Positions 1-8,912 of a stretch of 64,000 bases of DNA are shown in pieces. The notes beneath the pieces were generated by a model, which saw nothing but the letters and a program-made list of their open reading frames with translations, ran no database searches and was not told the origin of the DNA. Location: the NCBI RefSeq assembly GCF_014204795.1, contig NZ_JACHMB010000001.1, positions 6,274,501-6,338,500 of the forward strand, in the 5' to 3' direction. The DNA comes from Nonomuraea jabiensis (GTDB lineage Bacteria; Actinomycetota; Actinomycetes; Streptosporangiales; Streptosporangiaceae). Within the stretch, counting starts at the first letter, position 1, and every line of letters starts with the position of its first letter. Both the position numbers and the translations under genes were made by a program.

Positions 1-798
1 GACGAGCTGGAGTCCATCGGCGGCGAGCTGCTGGAGCTGGGGAGCACCCACCGGCTGGTCGCCTACCTCACGCTGGGCCACAGCGCGCTGCTCATGGCCG
101 CGTTGGGCCGCAACGACGTGGCGGCCGCGGCGCGCCACGCCGACCGTGGCGTGGCGGTCTCCACCAGCGGCCAGCTCGGGCTGTCGCTGGTGATCCTGAC
201 GCTCTTCGGCGCGCAGCGCAAGCTGGTCGAAGGGGACTTCGACGCCGCGGAGGCCATCTACACCGGGGTCTCCCGGCAGATGGCCGAGCGCGGCGGCGCG
301 AACGCCGAGGCGATGGGGATGCTGGGCAGGTTCGTGGTGCGGCTGGCCCGCGGCGACGTGCGCGACTCGCTGGACGAGCTCGCCTTCCTGTGGGAGCACG
401 TGCCCAACGACGGCACGGCCGAGCTGTACGCGGCGGCGCTGGCGGCGGCGGGCGAGCCGGAGGCCGCCAGGCGGGTGTGGCGGCCCGGGGCGGTCCATTC
501 GCTCGACTACTACTGGCTGCTGTGGGAGGGGCTGCGCGCGCAGACCGCCGTCGCCCTGGGGGACGTCGAGGTGGCCGCCCGCTGCTACCACAACCTGCGG
601 CGGTGGGATGGGGAGCTGGCCGGGATGCACAGCGGGTCCGTCACGCTCGGGCCCGTCGCGCTGCTGCTCGGCGACCTGGCGCGCCTGATGGGCGAGGATC
701 CGGACCCGTACTACGCGCGGGCGGAGGAGGTCGCGGAACTGGTCGGCTCGCCCCACTGGGCCCGGGCGGCCCGCGAGAGGCGCGGTCACCTGCCGTAG
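1..798 (+). CDS. C-terminal part of a TPR-rich protein, probably a large transcriptional regulator
   Basis: The reading frame is open from the first base of the window, so the 5' end lies outside. The 265 visible residues are alanine- and leucine-rich helical pairs with TPR-like spacing, for example an AIYTGVSRQMAERG segment and an ALGDVEVAARCYHNL segment. This is typical of the C-terminal half of actinobacterial AfsR/SARP-type or LuxR/NB-ARC regulators, but no HTH or ATPase motif lies inside the window, so the family is inferred. The gene ends in TAG and overlaps the convergent hemerythrin gene by 13 bases. Confidence 0.6.
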   Translation, partial: DELESIGGELLELGSTHRLVAYLTLGHSALLMAALGRNDVAAAARHADRGVAVSTSGQLGLSLVILTLFGAQRKLVEGDFDAAEAIYTGVSRQMAERGGANAEAMGMLGRFVVRLARGDVRDSLDELAFLWEHVPNDGTAELYAAALAAAGEPEAARRVWRPGAVHSLDYYWLLWEGLRAQTAVALGDVEVAARCYHNLRRWDGELAGMHSGSVTLGPVALLLGDLARLMGEDPDPYYARAEEVAELVGSPHWARAARERRGHLP

Positions 799-1424
799 CC
801 GAAGATCAGCGCCTGGCGGCGCCGGTGACCGCGGTTGAGCAGCCTGAGCAGGAGCGCGAGCACCGGCCCCGCCAGCCTGCGCAGCTCGGCCAGCTCCTCC
901 GGCCGCGCGTACTGGCCGATCCGCGGCAGGTCGAAGCGGATGTCCCCGCCCTTGCGCACCTCGTCCTCGACCGACTTCCAGTCCGCCTCCGACACGTACT
1001 TCGCGATGACGGGGAAGAGCAGCCGCTCCTCCTCCTCAATGTGCTCGTCGAGGAGGTCGGCGAGCGTGGTCAGGGCCTTGGCCATGCGGCCGGCCGCCGC
1101 CCGGTCCGTGCCGAGCCGGGCAGCGGCGGCGGTGATCTCCGCCAGCAGCGGGTCGAGCTCGGCGTGGTCGTCGCTCAGGTCGCTCAGGTCCACCTCGGCG
1201 CCGGCCGAGCGGACGATGACGGGCCAGAGCACGTTGTCCTCGGCCTGGTGGTGATGGTGGATACCGGCGCACAGCTTGGTGGCGAACGCGGCGACGGCGT
1301 CGAGCCGGGCCCGATCCGCCCGCTCCTCACCGGCGGCGATCCCGCCCAGCAACGTGGCCAGGCGGCGGGCGTCGCCGCGCATGGCGCGGTGCGTGATGCG
1401 GAATCCGAGCATGTTGGGGGCCAT
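786..1424 (-). CDS. Hemerythrin domain-containing protein
   Basis: A 212-residue protein with the metal-ligand pattern of the hemerythrin/HHE four-helix bundle: His12 near the N-terminus, a His56-59 run followed by AEDNVLWP (HxxxE), DDHAELD in the third helix and EHIEEEERLLFP in the fourth. Such cytosolic proteins bind a di-iron centre and are linked to O2, NO or oxidative-stress sensing; the ligand is not deducible here. The start at 1424 is chosen because a GAAGGAG ribosome binding site precedes it and the His-bearing N-terminal helix follows at once; a longer frame to 1514 lacks these features. The C-terminus ends in a basic, leucine-rich tail (LALLLRLLNRGHRRR). Confidence 0.85.
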   Translation of the reverse strand: MAPNMLGFRITHRAMRGDARRLATLLGGIAAGEERADRARLDAVAAFATKLCAGIHHHHQAEDNVLWPVIVRSAGAEVDLSDLSDDHAELDPLLAEITAAAARLGTDRAAAGRMAKALTTLADLLDEHIEEEERLLFPVIAKYVSEADWKSVEDEVRKGGDIRFDLPRIGQYARPEELAELRRLAGPVLALLLRLLNRGHRRRQALIFGYGR

Positions 1425-1515
1425 CGGGTGCTCCTTCGATCGGGGGATGGCACCAGCGTGCGCCCCCGGACTTAGACCTCCCTTGGCGATGACTTGGCGT
1501 GGGCTCATCGGCACG

Positions 1516-1857
1516 TCACCAGTCGCGGGTCGCGATCAGCTCCTCCATGTCCGCGTCCGCGAACCCGTAGGCCGTCGCCACGAACCAGAAGTCCTCGGCG
1601 ATCACCTCGCGCGCCACCGTCTCCATCTGGCTGCCGGCCGCCAGGAACTCGACCGCCAGCTCGTTGAACTCGTCCGTCGCCGCCTGCGTGAGGACGTACA
1701 GCGCCGCCAGGTCCGCGGGCCGATCGGCCTCGATCCGCTCGCACAGGCGCAGCAGGATCTCCCTGCCCTTGTCGACGAGCCGGCGAGGGTAGTAGGCGTC
1801 GTCGTACATGCCCTTGAGGAACGGGTGGCCGGCTGTCCGCTGGTCGGTGGGGGGCAC
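1516..1857 (-). CDS. DUF5713 family protein
   Basis: A 113-residue protein whose sequence (FLKGMYDDAYYP, LVDKGREILLRLCE, AATDEFNELAVEF, AEDFWFVATAYGF, ending EELIATRDW) matches the small DUF5713 family as I remember it. Its function is unknown. The GTG start at 1857 is supported by a GAAGGAG site six bases upstream and by the family's usual N-terminus; the frame stays open to 2133 but that extension is low-complexity and unlike the family. It lies 91 bases upstream of the hemerythrin gene on the same strand, and no functional link is evident. Confidence 0.8.
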   Translation of the reverse strand: MPPTDQRTAGHPFLKGMYDDAYYPRRLVDKGREILLRLCERIEADRPADLAALYVLTQAATDEFNELAVEFLAAGSQMETVAREVIAEDFWFVATAYGFADADMEELIATRDW

Positions 1858-2078
1858 CCTGATCTCCTTCGCGCCGTGATCCGGTGTGCCGATCCTGCCC
1901 GACGCCACCGACAACGGCCAGTATTGATCCGGCCGTGCGGCGGGGGCCGCCTTTCTCGATGAGCCGGCCCGGCAGGCTGTGGCCCGCAGGTGCCTGGCCC
2001 GGCCGCGGGTGGCGGCGAGCGCGATCCCGGACAGGCCCGTACCTGGGCAGCGCCCGGAATGATCGTTAATCTGCAAAA

Positions 2079-3086
2079 ATGTCATCCCATTACCGAGCGC
2101 CTGGGGCGTTAGCACTCGCGGCGGCTGTCGCACTCACCACGACGCCGATCACGCCGGCGCACGCGGCCGCCGAGGATCGGGTCTTACGGGTCTACAACAA
2201 CAACATCGAGAACCTGGTGAGGAACAACGCCGACGGCACGTGCACCCGGATCTCGGGCCCGGACCACCTCGCGTCGATGCTGGTCGACGACGACGGAAAG
2301 ACGGGCACCTCCGGCGTGCAGGCGCCCGATCTCCTGATCGTGCAGCAGGTACGCGGCACCGGTCAGGCCACGGCCTACGCCGACCAGCTCTCGGGCATGT
2401 TCGGATATCCGGCGGGCACGTACAAGGCGATCGTGGCCTGGGACAACCCCGAGGAGTGGGGCAGCACGCACAAGTGCAGCCAGCAGTCGCTCGGCGACCT
2501 GAAGAAGAGGCAGACCAACGCGATCCTCTACAACACCCGAACGCTGAGCCTCGCGGCGGGCGACATCTCGAAGTACTGGAGCGCGGGCTGGCTGAAGCCC
2601 GGGACCTCGTACGACGGCGGGGCCGGCTGCACGCTGTACAAGCCGCCGGACAGCGACGACGGCACCACCAACCAGTACAAATGGAAGCGCACGAGCGCCA
2701 TCGCGGCGAGGTTCACGATCAAGCAGACCGGGACGACGGTCTTCGCCGCGACCATGCACCTCCCGGAGCAGAACGGCGCGAACGCCTGCGCGGGCGCGGG
2801 CTACACGGGCATCGCGAACTCCGGCATCCACGTCGGCGCGGACGCCACGAGCCTCATGAACGCCTCGACGATCCGCGTGATCGGGATCGACGCGAATCGT
2901 ACGAACATCGCCGCCACGACCCTCGGCGGCTTCGGCATGACCGGCTACGGAGCGAAGGCGACCTCCGGTTCCAGGAAGATCGACTACCTCTTCGTCAAGG
3001 GCACCGTGCGGCCGTCGAGCGTCGACCACACGGTGAGCAGCACGAAGTCGAACCATCTCGCGCTGTACGGCTTCATCGAGTTCTGA
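2079..3086 (+). CDS. Secreted endonuclease/exonuclease/phosphatase (EEP) superfamily protein
   Basis: 335 residues with a Sec signal peptide (hydrophobic ALALAAAVALTTTP, cleavage probably after THAHA-like PAHA near residue 30). EEP (DNase I-like) landmarks appear in order: YNNNIENL near the mature N-terminus, PDLLIVQQV in place of the usual DIV-Q-E block, the TMHLP strand, GIDANR in place of the GDFN motif, and KIDYLFVKG with SNHLALYGF at the C-terminus (the final D/H pair). The usual catalytic Glu of the second motif appears as Gln in IVQQV, so activity is uncertain. It may be a secreted nuclease or phosphoesterase. The ATG lacks a good Shine-Dalgarno sequence and the frame could start elsewhere. 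Confidence 0.75.
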   Translation: MSSHYRAPGALALAAAVALTTTPITPAHAAAEDRVLRVYNNNIENLVRNNADGTCTRISGPDHLASMLVDDDGKTGTSGVQAPDLLIVQQVRGTGQATAYADQLSGMFGYPAGTYKAIVAWDNPEEWGSTHKCSQQSLGDLKKRQTNAILYNTRTLSLAAGDISKYWSAGWLKPGTSYDGGAGCTLYKPPDSDDGTTNQYKWKRTSAIAARFTIKQTGTTVFAATMHLPEQNGANACAGAGYTGIANSGIHVGADATSLMNASTIRVIGIDANRTNIAATTLGGFGMTGYGAKATSGSRKIDYLFVKGTVRPSSVDHTVSSTKSNHLALYGFIEF

Positions 3087-3212
3087 ACGCCCACCTCTGT
3101 CCTCCGGGGCGGGACGGCTCGCTACAGAGGCGCTATAGGACCGCCACAATTGCGGTTCGGGTCCTGTCAAAACGATAGTGAAGGTGATCATCCCCGCCCT
3201 AAGATCGCTTCC

Positions 3213-4148
3213 ATGCTGATTCGCCGGACATTACGGATGATCACTGCCCTGGCCGCGACCTGCACCGTCGCGATCGCCGGGGGCGTGGGGACGGCCCAGG
3301 CCGAAGCGTCCCACGCGTCATCCAAGGGGCAGTTGCTGTTCTACAACCACGCCTACAGCGTGGTGGACCGCGAGACGGCGGACGCCGTCGAGAACTCGGC
3401 GTACCTGCGCGAGTTCGCCAACTTCGAGGTCCGCACCACGACCGGTGGCGGCTTGACCTGGAAGGGCCGCTACCTCAAGGGCCGCGAGACCTACATGGAG
3501 CTGTTCGGCGAGGGCGACCTGCCCGGCCAGGACGCCCTTTTCGGCTCCGCCGGGCTGGCCGTCTCGACCGAGCGCGCCGGCGACCTGGCCAAGGTGACCG
3601 CGCAGCTGAAGGCCCAGGGCATCTCCGACCCGGCCGAATACCGCCAGACGCGTGACTTCGGCGATGGCGTCCCGATCCCGTGGTTCGACACCATCCGCAC
3701 CACCTCCGCCCAGTACGAAGCCTTCGACCCGTGGGCGATGGAGTACTTCCCGGAGTACTTCGCCGACCCGCGCAGCCAGACCGAGCCGGAGAGCTACCCC
3801 GGTGACGTCAGCCGGGAGCGCTACCTGCCCGACGCCTACCAGGACCACCTGATGCGGGACATCACCTACATCCGCATCGGCGTCCCTGCGCGGGACCTGG
3901 CCACCGCGGTGCCGGTGCTGCGAGCCGGCGGGTTCAAGGTCGCGACCGTCGGGGGCGGCGCCATCGCGACCGGCGGTGGCACCACCATCCAGCTCGACTC
4001 CGTAGCGCGTGAGCAGGCGGGCCTGAAGCAGGTCACCATGTCGCTCAACCGTTCCGTGGAGACCCGGCACGAGGAGCGGATCGGGCGTTCGACCCTTGCC
4101 GTGGGTCCGGGCGCCCGCGCCGAGTGGACCTTCGACGCCCCGCGGTAA
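3213..4148 (+). CDS. Secreted DUF5829-like protein
   Basis: 311 residues from the ATG at 3213. An arginine-containing N-terminus (MLIRRTLRM) followed by a hydrophobic stretch and GTAQAEA indicates a signal peptide. The mature part begins LLFYNHAYSVVDRETADAVENS and contains FANFEVRTT, KGRYLKGRETYMELFG and a C-terminal GARAEWTFD. This resembles DUF5829, a family of exported actinobacterial proteins with a glyoxalase/VOC-like feel; the assignment is from memory and the activity is unknown. An ATG at 3237 is an alternative start that would keep most of the signal. It is followed by a strong hairpin terminator. Confidence 0.65.
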   Translation: MLIRRTLRMITALAATCTVAIAGGVGTAQAEASHASSKGQLLFYNHAYSVVDRETADAVENSAYLREFANFEVRTTTGGGLTWKGRYLKGRETYMELFGEGDLPGQDALFGSAGLAVSTERAGDLAKVTAQLKAQGISDPAEYRQTRDFGDGVPIPWFDTIRTTSAQYEAFDPWAMEYFPEYFADPRSQTEPESYPGDVSRERYLPDAYQDHLMRDITYIRIGVPARDLATAVPVLRAGGFKVATVGGGAIATGGGTTIQLDSVAREQAGLKQVTMSLNRSVETRHEERIGRSTLAVGPGARAEWTFDAPR

Positions 4149-4161
4149 GCACTTCTCCGTA

Positions 4162-4203
4162 CGCCCGGCCGGCCGACGACGTTGATCGTCTGCCGGCCGG
4201 GCG
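4162..4203. terminator. Inverted-repeat terminator after the DUF5829 gene
   Basis: CGCCCGGCCGGC (4162-4173) pairs perfectly with GCCGGCCGGGCG (4192-4203) across an 18-base spacer that can fold further (ACGAC/CGTC). No U-tract follows, which is normal in actinomycetes. It separates the secreted-protein gene from the DHFR-family remnant. Confidence 0.7.
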
Positions 4204-4210
4204 TCGTCGT

Positions 4211-4480
4211 TCACGCGGTCGTACTGGTCGTGGTGCTCCTCACGCGCCGAGGCCGTCCAGGATCGCGCCCGACGACCGGGTCGATCAGCAGCCGTAGCTC
4301 GTCGAGCAGGCCGGCGCGCAGCAGCTCCTGGACCAGCGTGACGCTGCCGGTGACCACGACGTCCTTGCCGGGCTCCCGCTTGAGCCGCGCGATCTCCTCG
4401 ATGGCGCTGCCGCTGACCAGCGTGGAGTTGCGCCACTCGAGCGCGGGCAGCGTGGCGGAGTAGACGACCTTGCGGAAAGA
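4211..4480 (-). pseudogene. Dihydrofolate reductase-like (RibD C-terminal family) remnant
   Basis: On the minus strand the frame from 4477 reads FRKVVYSATLPALEW, NSTLVSGSAIEEIARLK, EPGKDVVVTGSVTLVQELL, RAGLLDELRLLIDPVVG. This is the central part of the actinobacterial dihydrofolate-reductase-family proteins. A TGA at 4483 immediately precedes the match, so the N-terminal half with its substrate and NADPH residues is missing. After VVGRDPG the homology stops and the frame ends at 4211 without the usual C-terminal strand. Both ends are therefore truncated. This is the first of several decayed genes in the window. Confidence 0.75.
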
Positions 4481-4545
4481 TCACCTGACTACTACGGAGT
4501 CGCCACTGGTTCGCCGCCGAGAAGCACCTACGCCACAATGGCCGC

Positions 4546-7251
4546 ATGCTTCCTGGCGAGCCGCGGGAGGTCTCGCCCCGCGAGGCCGAGGTGCTGGCGG
4601 GTTTGGCCGAGCACCTCACGAACGCCCAGATCGCCCACCGGCTGCGGATCTCGATCCGTACCGTGGAAAGTCACGTCTCGTCGCTGCTGCGCAAGTACGG
4701 CGTGGCCAGCAGGGCGGCCCTGGTGGCCCTGAGCGGGCCGCAGCCGTCCTCCTCGGCCAGGCCGGGGCACGTCGAGGGGATCCCGGTCAGCCACACGTCC
4801 TTCGTCGGACGCGGGCAGGAGCGGCAGGAGGCACTGGCGGCGCTGGCACAGGCGGCGCCGGTGTGCCTGGTGGGCCCCGGCGGCGTCGGCAAGACCCGGC
4901 TGGCCGCCGTGCTGGCGCAGGCGGCGTCGGCGTCGTTCCCCGCCGGCGGGGCGTTCATCGATCTGACTCCGGTCGGCGAGGGGTTCGTGCTGCGGACCGT
5001 GGCTGACGCGCTGGGCCTGGCCGAGCGTCCTCCCCAGCCGCTGGAGAGCGTGGTCGCCGAGCGGCTCGCGCTGGGACGGTCGCTGCTGGTCCTCGACAAC
5101 TGCGAGCACCTGCTGGACGAGGTCGGCGACCTGGTGGAGCGGCTGTGCTCGGACTGCCCCCAGGCGGGGATACTGATCGCGAGCAGGGAGCGGCCGGGCC
5201 TGCCCGGCGAGCGGGTCATCACGGTGCCGCCGCTGGCGGGGGAGGCCGAGACGCTGTTCCTGGATCGGGCCCGCGCGATCGATCCTGGATTCGCCGCCGA
5301 GCCCGAGGTCGTCGCCGAGGTGTGCGCCCGGCTCGACGGGCTGCCGCTGGCGATCGAGCTGGCCGCCTCGCGGGTCGCCGTACTGGGTATGGACGCCCTG
5401 CGGGTGGGGCTGCAGGACCGGCTCCGGCTGCTGTCGGGCGCGCGTGGCAGGCCGCCCCGGCACCGCTCGTTGCGCGCGGTCATCGGCTGGAGCTACGACC
5501 TGCTGGAAGAGGAGGAGCGCGCGCTGCTGCGTCGCCTGGCGGTGTTCGCGGGCGGGTTCGACCTGGCGGCGGCCACGGCGCTCATGCCGGACACGCCGCC
5601 CAGCGCGACGGCCGACGTCATCGGCCGGCTGGCCGACAAGAGCCTGATCGGGGTGGTGGGCGGTGGCCGGTGGCGGCTGCTGGAGACCATCCGAGCCTTC
5701 GCCGCCGACCGGCTCGCGGACAGCGGCGAGACCGACGAGACGCTCCGGCTCCGCCTGCGCTGGGCCGCGGGTACGGCTGCGACGCTGGAATCACGGCTCG
5801 ACGGCACCTGGGCACCGCAGTTCGACCTGGTGGCCGACGATCTGCGGGCCACGCTCGCCGACACGCCCGCCGTACCGGACCGGCAGGCCCACCGCCTGGC
5901 CAGGTCGCTGGCGCACCTGACGTTCGCCCGGCGCTTCCACCGGGAGGCGATCGGCCACTACCTGGCCGCGGCCGACCGGGCCCGCGACGCCGTGGACGGC
6001 CACCAGGACCTGCTGAACGCGGCCGCCACGGCCGTCTCGATCGCCGACGGCCCACTGGCCTTCCGCCTGCTGGTGCGAGCCGCCGACCAGATCGAACACC
6101 CCGACCCGGCCGATCCCGCTGACCCGGACGGACCCGCCGACCCGTCTGAACCTCCCGGCGTGCGCGCGGCCACGCTCGCCTCCGCGCTCGTGGTCACCCA
6201 CCGCTACAGAGGCGCGCACGACCGCGACCCGATGTCCGAACACCTGCCGGCGCTGATCGAAAAGGCGAGCGCCGCCCCCGCCGATGCGCGCACCGCGGCG
6301 CTGGTCGCGATCGCGCGGGCCTGGCACCAGGACGGCCTCGAGCTCGCCCGATCCGCCGTCGAGGCCGCCCGCGGGTGCGGCGACGTCATCGTCCTCCTGG
6401 GCGCGCTGGACGTGCTCACACGCGCCTACGCGCGAGCCGGCCGGATGCGCGCCGTCCAGCGGGTCTGTCAGGAGCGGCTCACCCTCATCGAGCACCTGCC
6501 GGCGCACGAGCCGTCCGCCGCCGCCGAGATCGTCGACACCTTCCACTCCGCGGCACGCGCGGAGCTGTGTGTCGGCGACCTGCCGGCCGCGCTCGCCGTC
6601 GCCGAGCGCGCGCAGCGCGAGGACCCCATCGGCGAGCACCCCTACCTGTCCATCCCGAAGACCATCAGACCGCTCGCCCTGAGCGGTCGTTTCCCGGAGG
6701 TCTTCCAGCAGGCGCCCGCCATGTGGGAGGCCTGGCATCAGGCGGGCAGCCCGCGCAGCGCCTGGATGGCGACCGCGATCTCCGCCGCCGCGCTCGCCCA
6801 CGGCCTGGCGGGCACCGGCGAGTTCGACCTCTGGCGCTCGCGCGCGCTGGAGATGGCCAGGACGGAGGACGCGGCCTCCGCACCGGTCCTGGCCTCCTTC
6901 GCCGCCTTCGTCGACGCCAGGGTCGCCGTCCACACCCGCGCGTACGATCAGGCCGCCACCCTGGTCGAGCGCGCTTTCGCGCCCTTCACCGTGCGTTGGT
7001 ACGAGGCGTACGCGCGCGCCGCCGGAGCCGAGCTGGCGGTCGTCGCCGGCCTGCCCGAGGCGGCCGAACGGGTGGCCGCCGCCATGCCGTACGCCGAGCA
7101 GAACGACTGGGCGGCCGCCTGCCTGGCCCGTACCCGCGGGATCCTGCACGGCGACCGCGACGCGCTGGCGGAGGCGGTCGAACGATGGACGTCGATCGAC
7201 GCGCGGTTCGAGCGCGCCTGCACGCTGCGTTCGCTTTCAGCCCGAGAATGA
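4546..7251 (+). CDS. LuxR-HTH / NB-ARC ATPase / TPR transcriptional regulator
   Basis: 901 residues. A LuxR-type HTH sits at the extreme N-terminus (residues about 8-65: VSPREAEVLAGLAEHLTN, IAHRLRISIRTVESHVSSLL), then a STAND/NB-ARC ATPase with Walker A GPGGVGKTR near residue 125, Walker B LLVLDNCEHLL, an arginine motif ASRERPG and the GLPLAIELAASR block. From about residue 420 the protein is helical TPR-like repeat. In most LAL regulators the HTH is C-terminal; here the order is reversed, as in a known group of actinobacterial regulators. It should act as an ATP-dependent activator; the target is unknown. A low-complexity DPADPADPDGPADPSEPP linker lies at about residues 520-540. The gene is monocistronic and convergent with the hydrolase downstream. 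Confidence 0.85.
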   Translation: MLPGEPREVSPREAEVLAGLAEHLTNAQIAHRLRISIRTVESHVSSLLRKYGVASRAALVALSGPQPSSSARPGHVEGIPVSHTSFVGRGQERQEALAALAQAAPVCLVGPGGVGKTRLAAVLAQAASASFPAGGAFIDLTPVGEGFVLRTVADALGLAERPPQPLESVVAERLALGRSLLVLDNCEHLLDEVGDLVERLCSDCPQAGILIASRERPGLPGERVITVPPLAGEAETLFLDRARAIDPGFAAEPEVVAEVCARLDGLPLAIELAASRVAVLGMDALRVGLQDRLRLLSGARGRPPRHRSLRAVIGWSYDLLEEEERALLRRLAVFAGGFDLAAATALMPDTPPSATADVIGRLADKSLIGVVGGGRWRLLETIRAFAADRLADSGETDETLRLRLRWAAGTAATLESRLDGTWAPQFDLVADDLRATLADTPAVPDRQAHRLARSLAHLTFARRFHREAIGHYLAAADRARDAVDGHQDLLNAAATAVSIADGPLAFRLLVRAADQIEHPDPADPADPDGPADPSEPPGVRAATLASALVVTHRYRGAHDRDPMSEHLPALIEKASAAPADARTAALVAIARAWHQDGLELARSAVEAARGCGDVIVLLGALDVLTRAYARAGRMRAVQRVCQERLTLIEHLPAHEPSAAAEIVDTFHSAARAELCVGDLPAALAVAERAQREDPIGEHPYLSIPKTIRPLALSGRFPEVFQQAPAMWEAWHQAGSPRSAWMATAISAAALAHGLAGTGEFDLWRSRALEMARTEDAASAPVLASFAAFVDARVAVHTRAYDQAATLVERAFAPFTVRWYEAYARAAGAELAVVAGLPEAAERVAAAMPYAEQNDWAAACLARTRGILHGDRDALAEAVERWTSIDARFERACTLRSLSARE

Positions 7252-7271
7252 CGTAGCCGGGACAACGGTGG

Positions 7272-8813
7272 TCAGCTCGGGAGCGGGCTGCCTGCGCAGC
7301 CTCTGCCGATGCGGCCCGTCTCGAAGTACCGCACCACGTCGGCGGCGCACTTGGGCACCCGGGTGGTTGACACGTGCACGTCGTCGGCGACCGTGTAGAC
7401 GGTGCCGCCGATGGCGCGCCGCGTCTGCAGCGTCCAGTCATAGGCGGACATGAACTCGTACAGGTGCCCCGCCAGCACCAGCGAGCCGCTGCCCCGCTTC
7501 AACGTGGCCTGCTGCACCGGCAGCGGCCAGCCGGCACACATGACCGGCACTCCCCAGGCCCGGCCGGTCGCCGGATGGCGCTTCACGAGCTGCTGGTAGG
7601 CACGCCAGGCGGAGTCGAAATCGGCCCGGCTGCTGTCCTCGTTGCACGCGACGGCCAGGTTCATGGTCATGTTCAGGATTTCGGGCGCGCCGGGGACGGG
7701 CGTCCCCATCATCGGCGCGCCCAGCACCTCCTTGACGGTGGGCGGGGCGGTGGTGCCCGTCGCCGTCCGGAGTTCGGCCAGCGCCTTGCCCGCACGTACC
7801 CACTCGGTCGAGTTGCGCCTGGCCAGGTCGGCGACGGCCGAGCCGTCGATGGGCCGCTGCAGGTCGGTGTAGATCTTGGGGGTCTTGTCGTACGCGCGGA
7901 CCAGCTTCGCCACCTCCTCGCGCACCTGCCGAGCGGTGGCGCCGAGCCCGTAGATCTCGTCGCGGCTGGCCAGCCAGGCGGCCATGCGCCCGAAGTTGCG
8001 CTCGGCCGCCTCCGCGGCGCCCTTGGCGTGCTCGTCGATACGGGTCCACGGCGGCGCCACGCTGTCCAGGAAGGCCCGTCCGGTGTGCCCGGGGAACACG
8101 CTGCGGTACACCATGCCCAGATAGGTGCCCCAGGAGAAGCCGAGCAGGTTGAGGCTGCGCTCGCCCAGCGCGGTCCGTACCAGGTCCAGGTCCCTGGCCA
8201 CGTTCTCGGTGGTGAGCTGCCCGAGGAAGGCGGGGTCGGAGCGTCCGCACTTCTCGTTGGCGGCGACCTGGGCGTCGTACGTCTTCCTGGCCGCCTCCTC
8301 GGTCAGCGTGCCGGGCTCCTGCGGGCCGTTCGGCGACATGGGGCAGGCGACCTTGGTGCTGTACCCGACGCCGCGCGGGTCGAAGCCGATGATGTCGTAC
8401 CGCTCGTTGAGCCCGGCCATCTGCTCGTTCCTGAGCGCGGTCCGCAGGACCGGGTCCAGGTATCCGCTGTTGCCCGGCCCGCCCGGCAGGACGGCGACGG
8501 CGCCGAGCCGCTTGGCCTTGTCGGTGGCGGCCAGCCGGGTCACCGCGATGTCGATCTTGCGTCCGCCGGGCTCACGGTGGTTCAGCGGGACGCTGACCGT
8601 CCCGCACTCCAGGCGTTTCATCAAGGAGTGGAAGGCCGCGACCTTGTCCTCCGCCACGCCCATGCCGCGGATCACCTCATCGGAGTAGTCCGGGCAGGCT
8701 TTCCACCGCACGGAAGAGGCGCCGGCGCTGGCGGTGGCGCCCGCCGCGGGAGGATGCGCCACCAGCCCCGCCAGCGCCAGTGCCAGGGCCGTCAGTGAAG
8801 TTCGGTACGTCAT
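7272..8813 (-). CDS. Secreted alpha/beta hydrolase, S33 tripeptidyl-aminopeptidase-like
   Basis: 513 residues with an N-terminal signal peptide (ALALALAGLVAHPPAAGA). The mature protein contains WKACPDY, the oxyanion-region PGGPGNSGY, DIIGFDPRGVGYS, the nucleophile elbow GFSWGTYLG (Ser227) and a late DDVHVSTTRVPKC supplying a likely catalytic His. This set matches the actinobacterial secreted alpha/beta hydrolases related to tripeptidyl aminopeptidases (SlpD/E, Tap). The probable role is release of N-terminal peptides from extracellular substrates. Cysteines near both ends (ACPDY, KCAAD, GRGCAG) could form disulfides. It is transcribed alone and converges with the HTH/NB-ARC regulator. Confidence 0.85.
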   Translation of the reverse strand: MTYRTSLTALALALAGLVAHPPAAGATASAGASSVRWKACPDYSDEVIRGMGVAEDKVAAFHSLMKRLECGTVSVPLNHREPGGRKIDIAVTRLAATDKAKRLGAVAVLPGGPGNSGYLDPVLRTALRNEQMAGLNERYDIIGFDPRGVGYSTKVACPMSPNGPQEPGTLTEEAARKTYDAQVAANEKCGRSDPAFLGQLTTENVARDLDLVRTALGERSLNLLGFSWGTYLGMVYRSVFPGHTGRAFLDSVAPPWTRIDEHAKGAAEAAERNFGRMAAWLASRDEIYGLGATARQVREEVAKLVRAYDKTPKIYTDLQRPIDGSAVADLARRNSTEWVRAGKALAELRTATGTTAPPTVKEVLGAPMMGTPVPGAPEILNMTMNLAVACNEDSSRADFDSAWRAYQQLVKRHPATGRAWGVPVMCAGWPLPVQQATLKRGSGSLVLAGHLYEFMSAYDWTLQTRRAIGGTVYTVADDVHVSTTRVPKCAADVVRYFETGRIGRGCAGSPLPS

Positions 8814-8912
8814 GCGGATCAGTAGTAGCGCGGCGGTTGTTTCCTTACCGTTTCCGCGGAGTGGCCCGTCGCGGCCCGTTCGGTGCCCAGCAGGTCACCG
8901 GTCGGACCAGCG

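Noticed and set aside
4546..7251. STAND ATPase considered as an antiphage Avs-like defence protein
   Set aside because: The N-terminal domain is a DNA-binding HTH, not an effector, and no other defence gene is nearby; a transcriptional regulator fits better.
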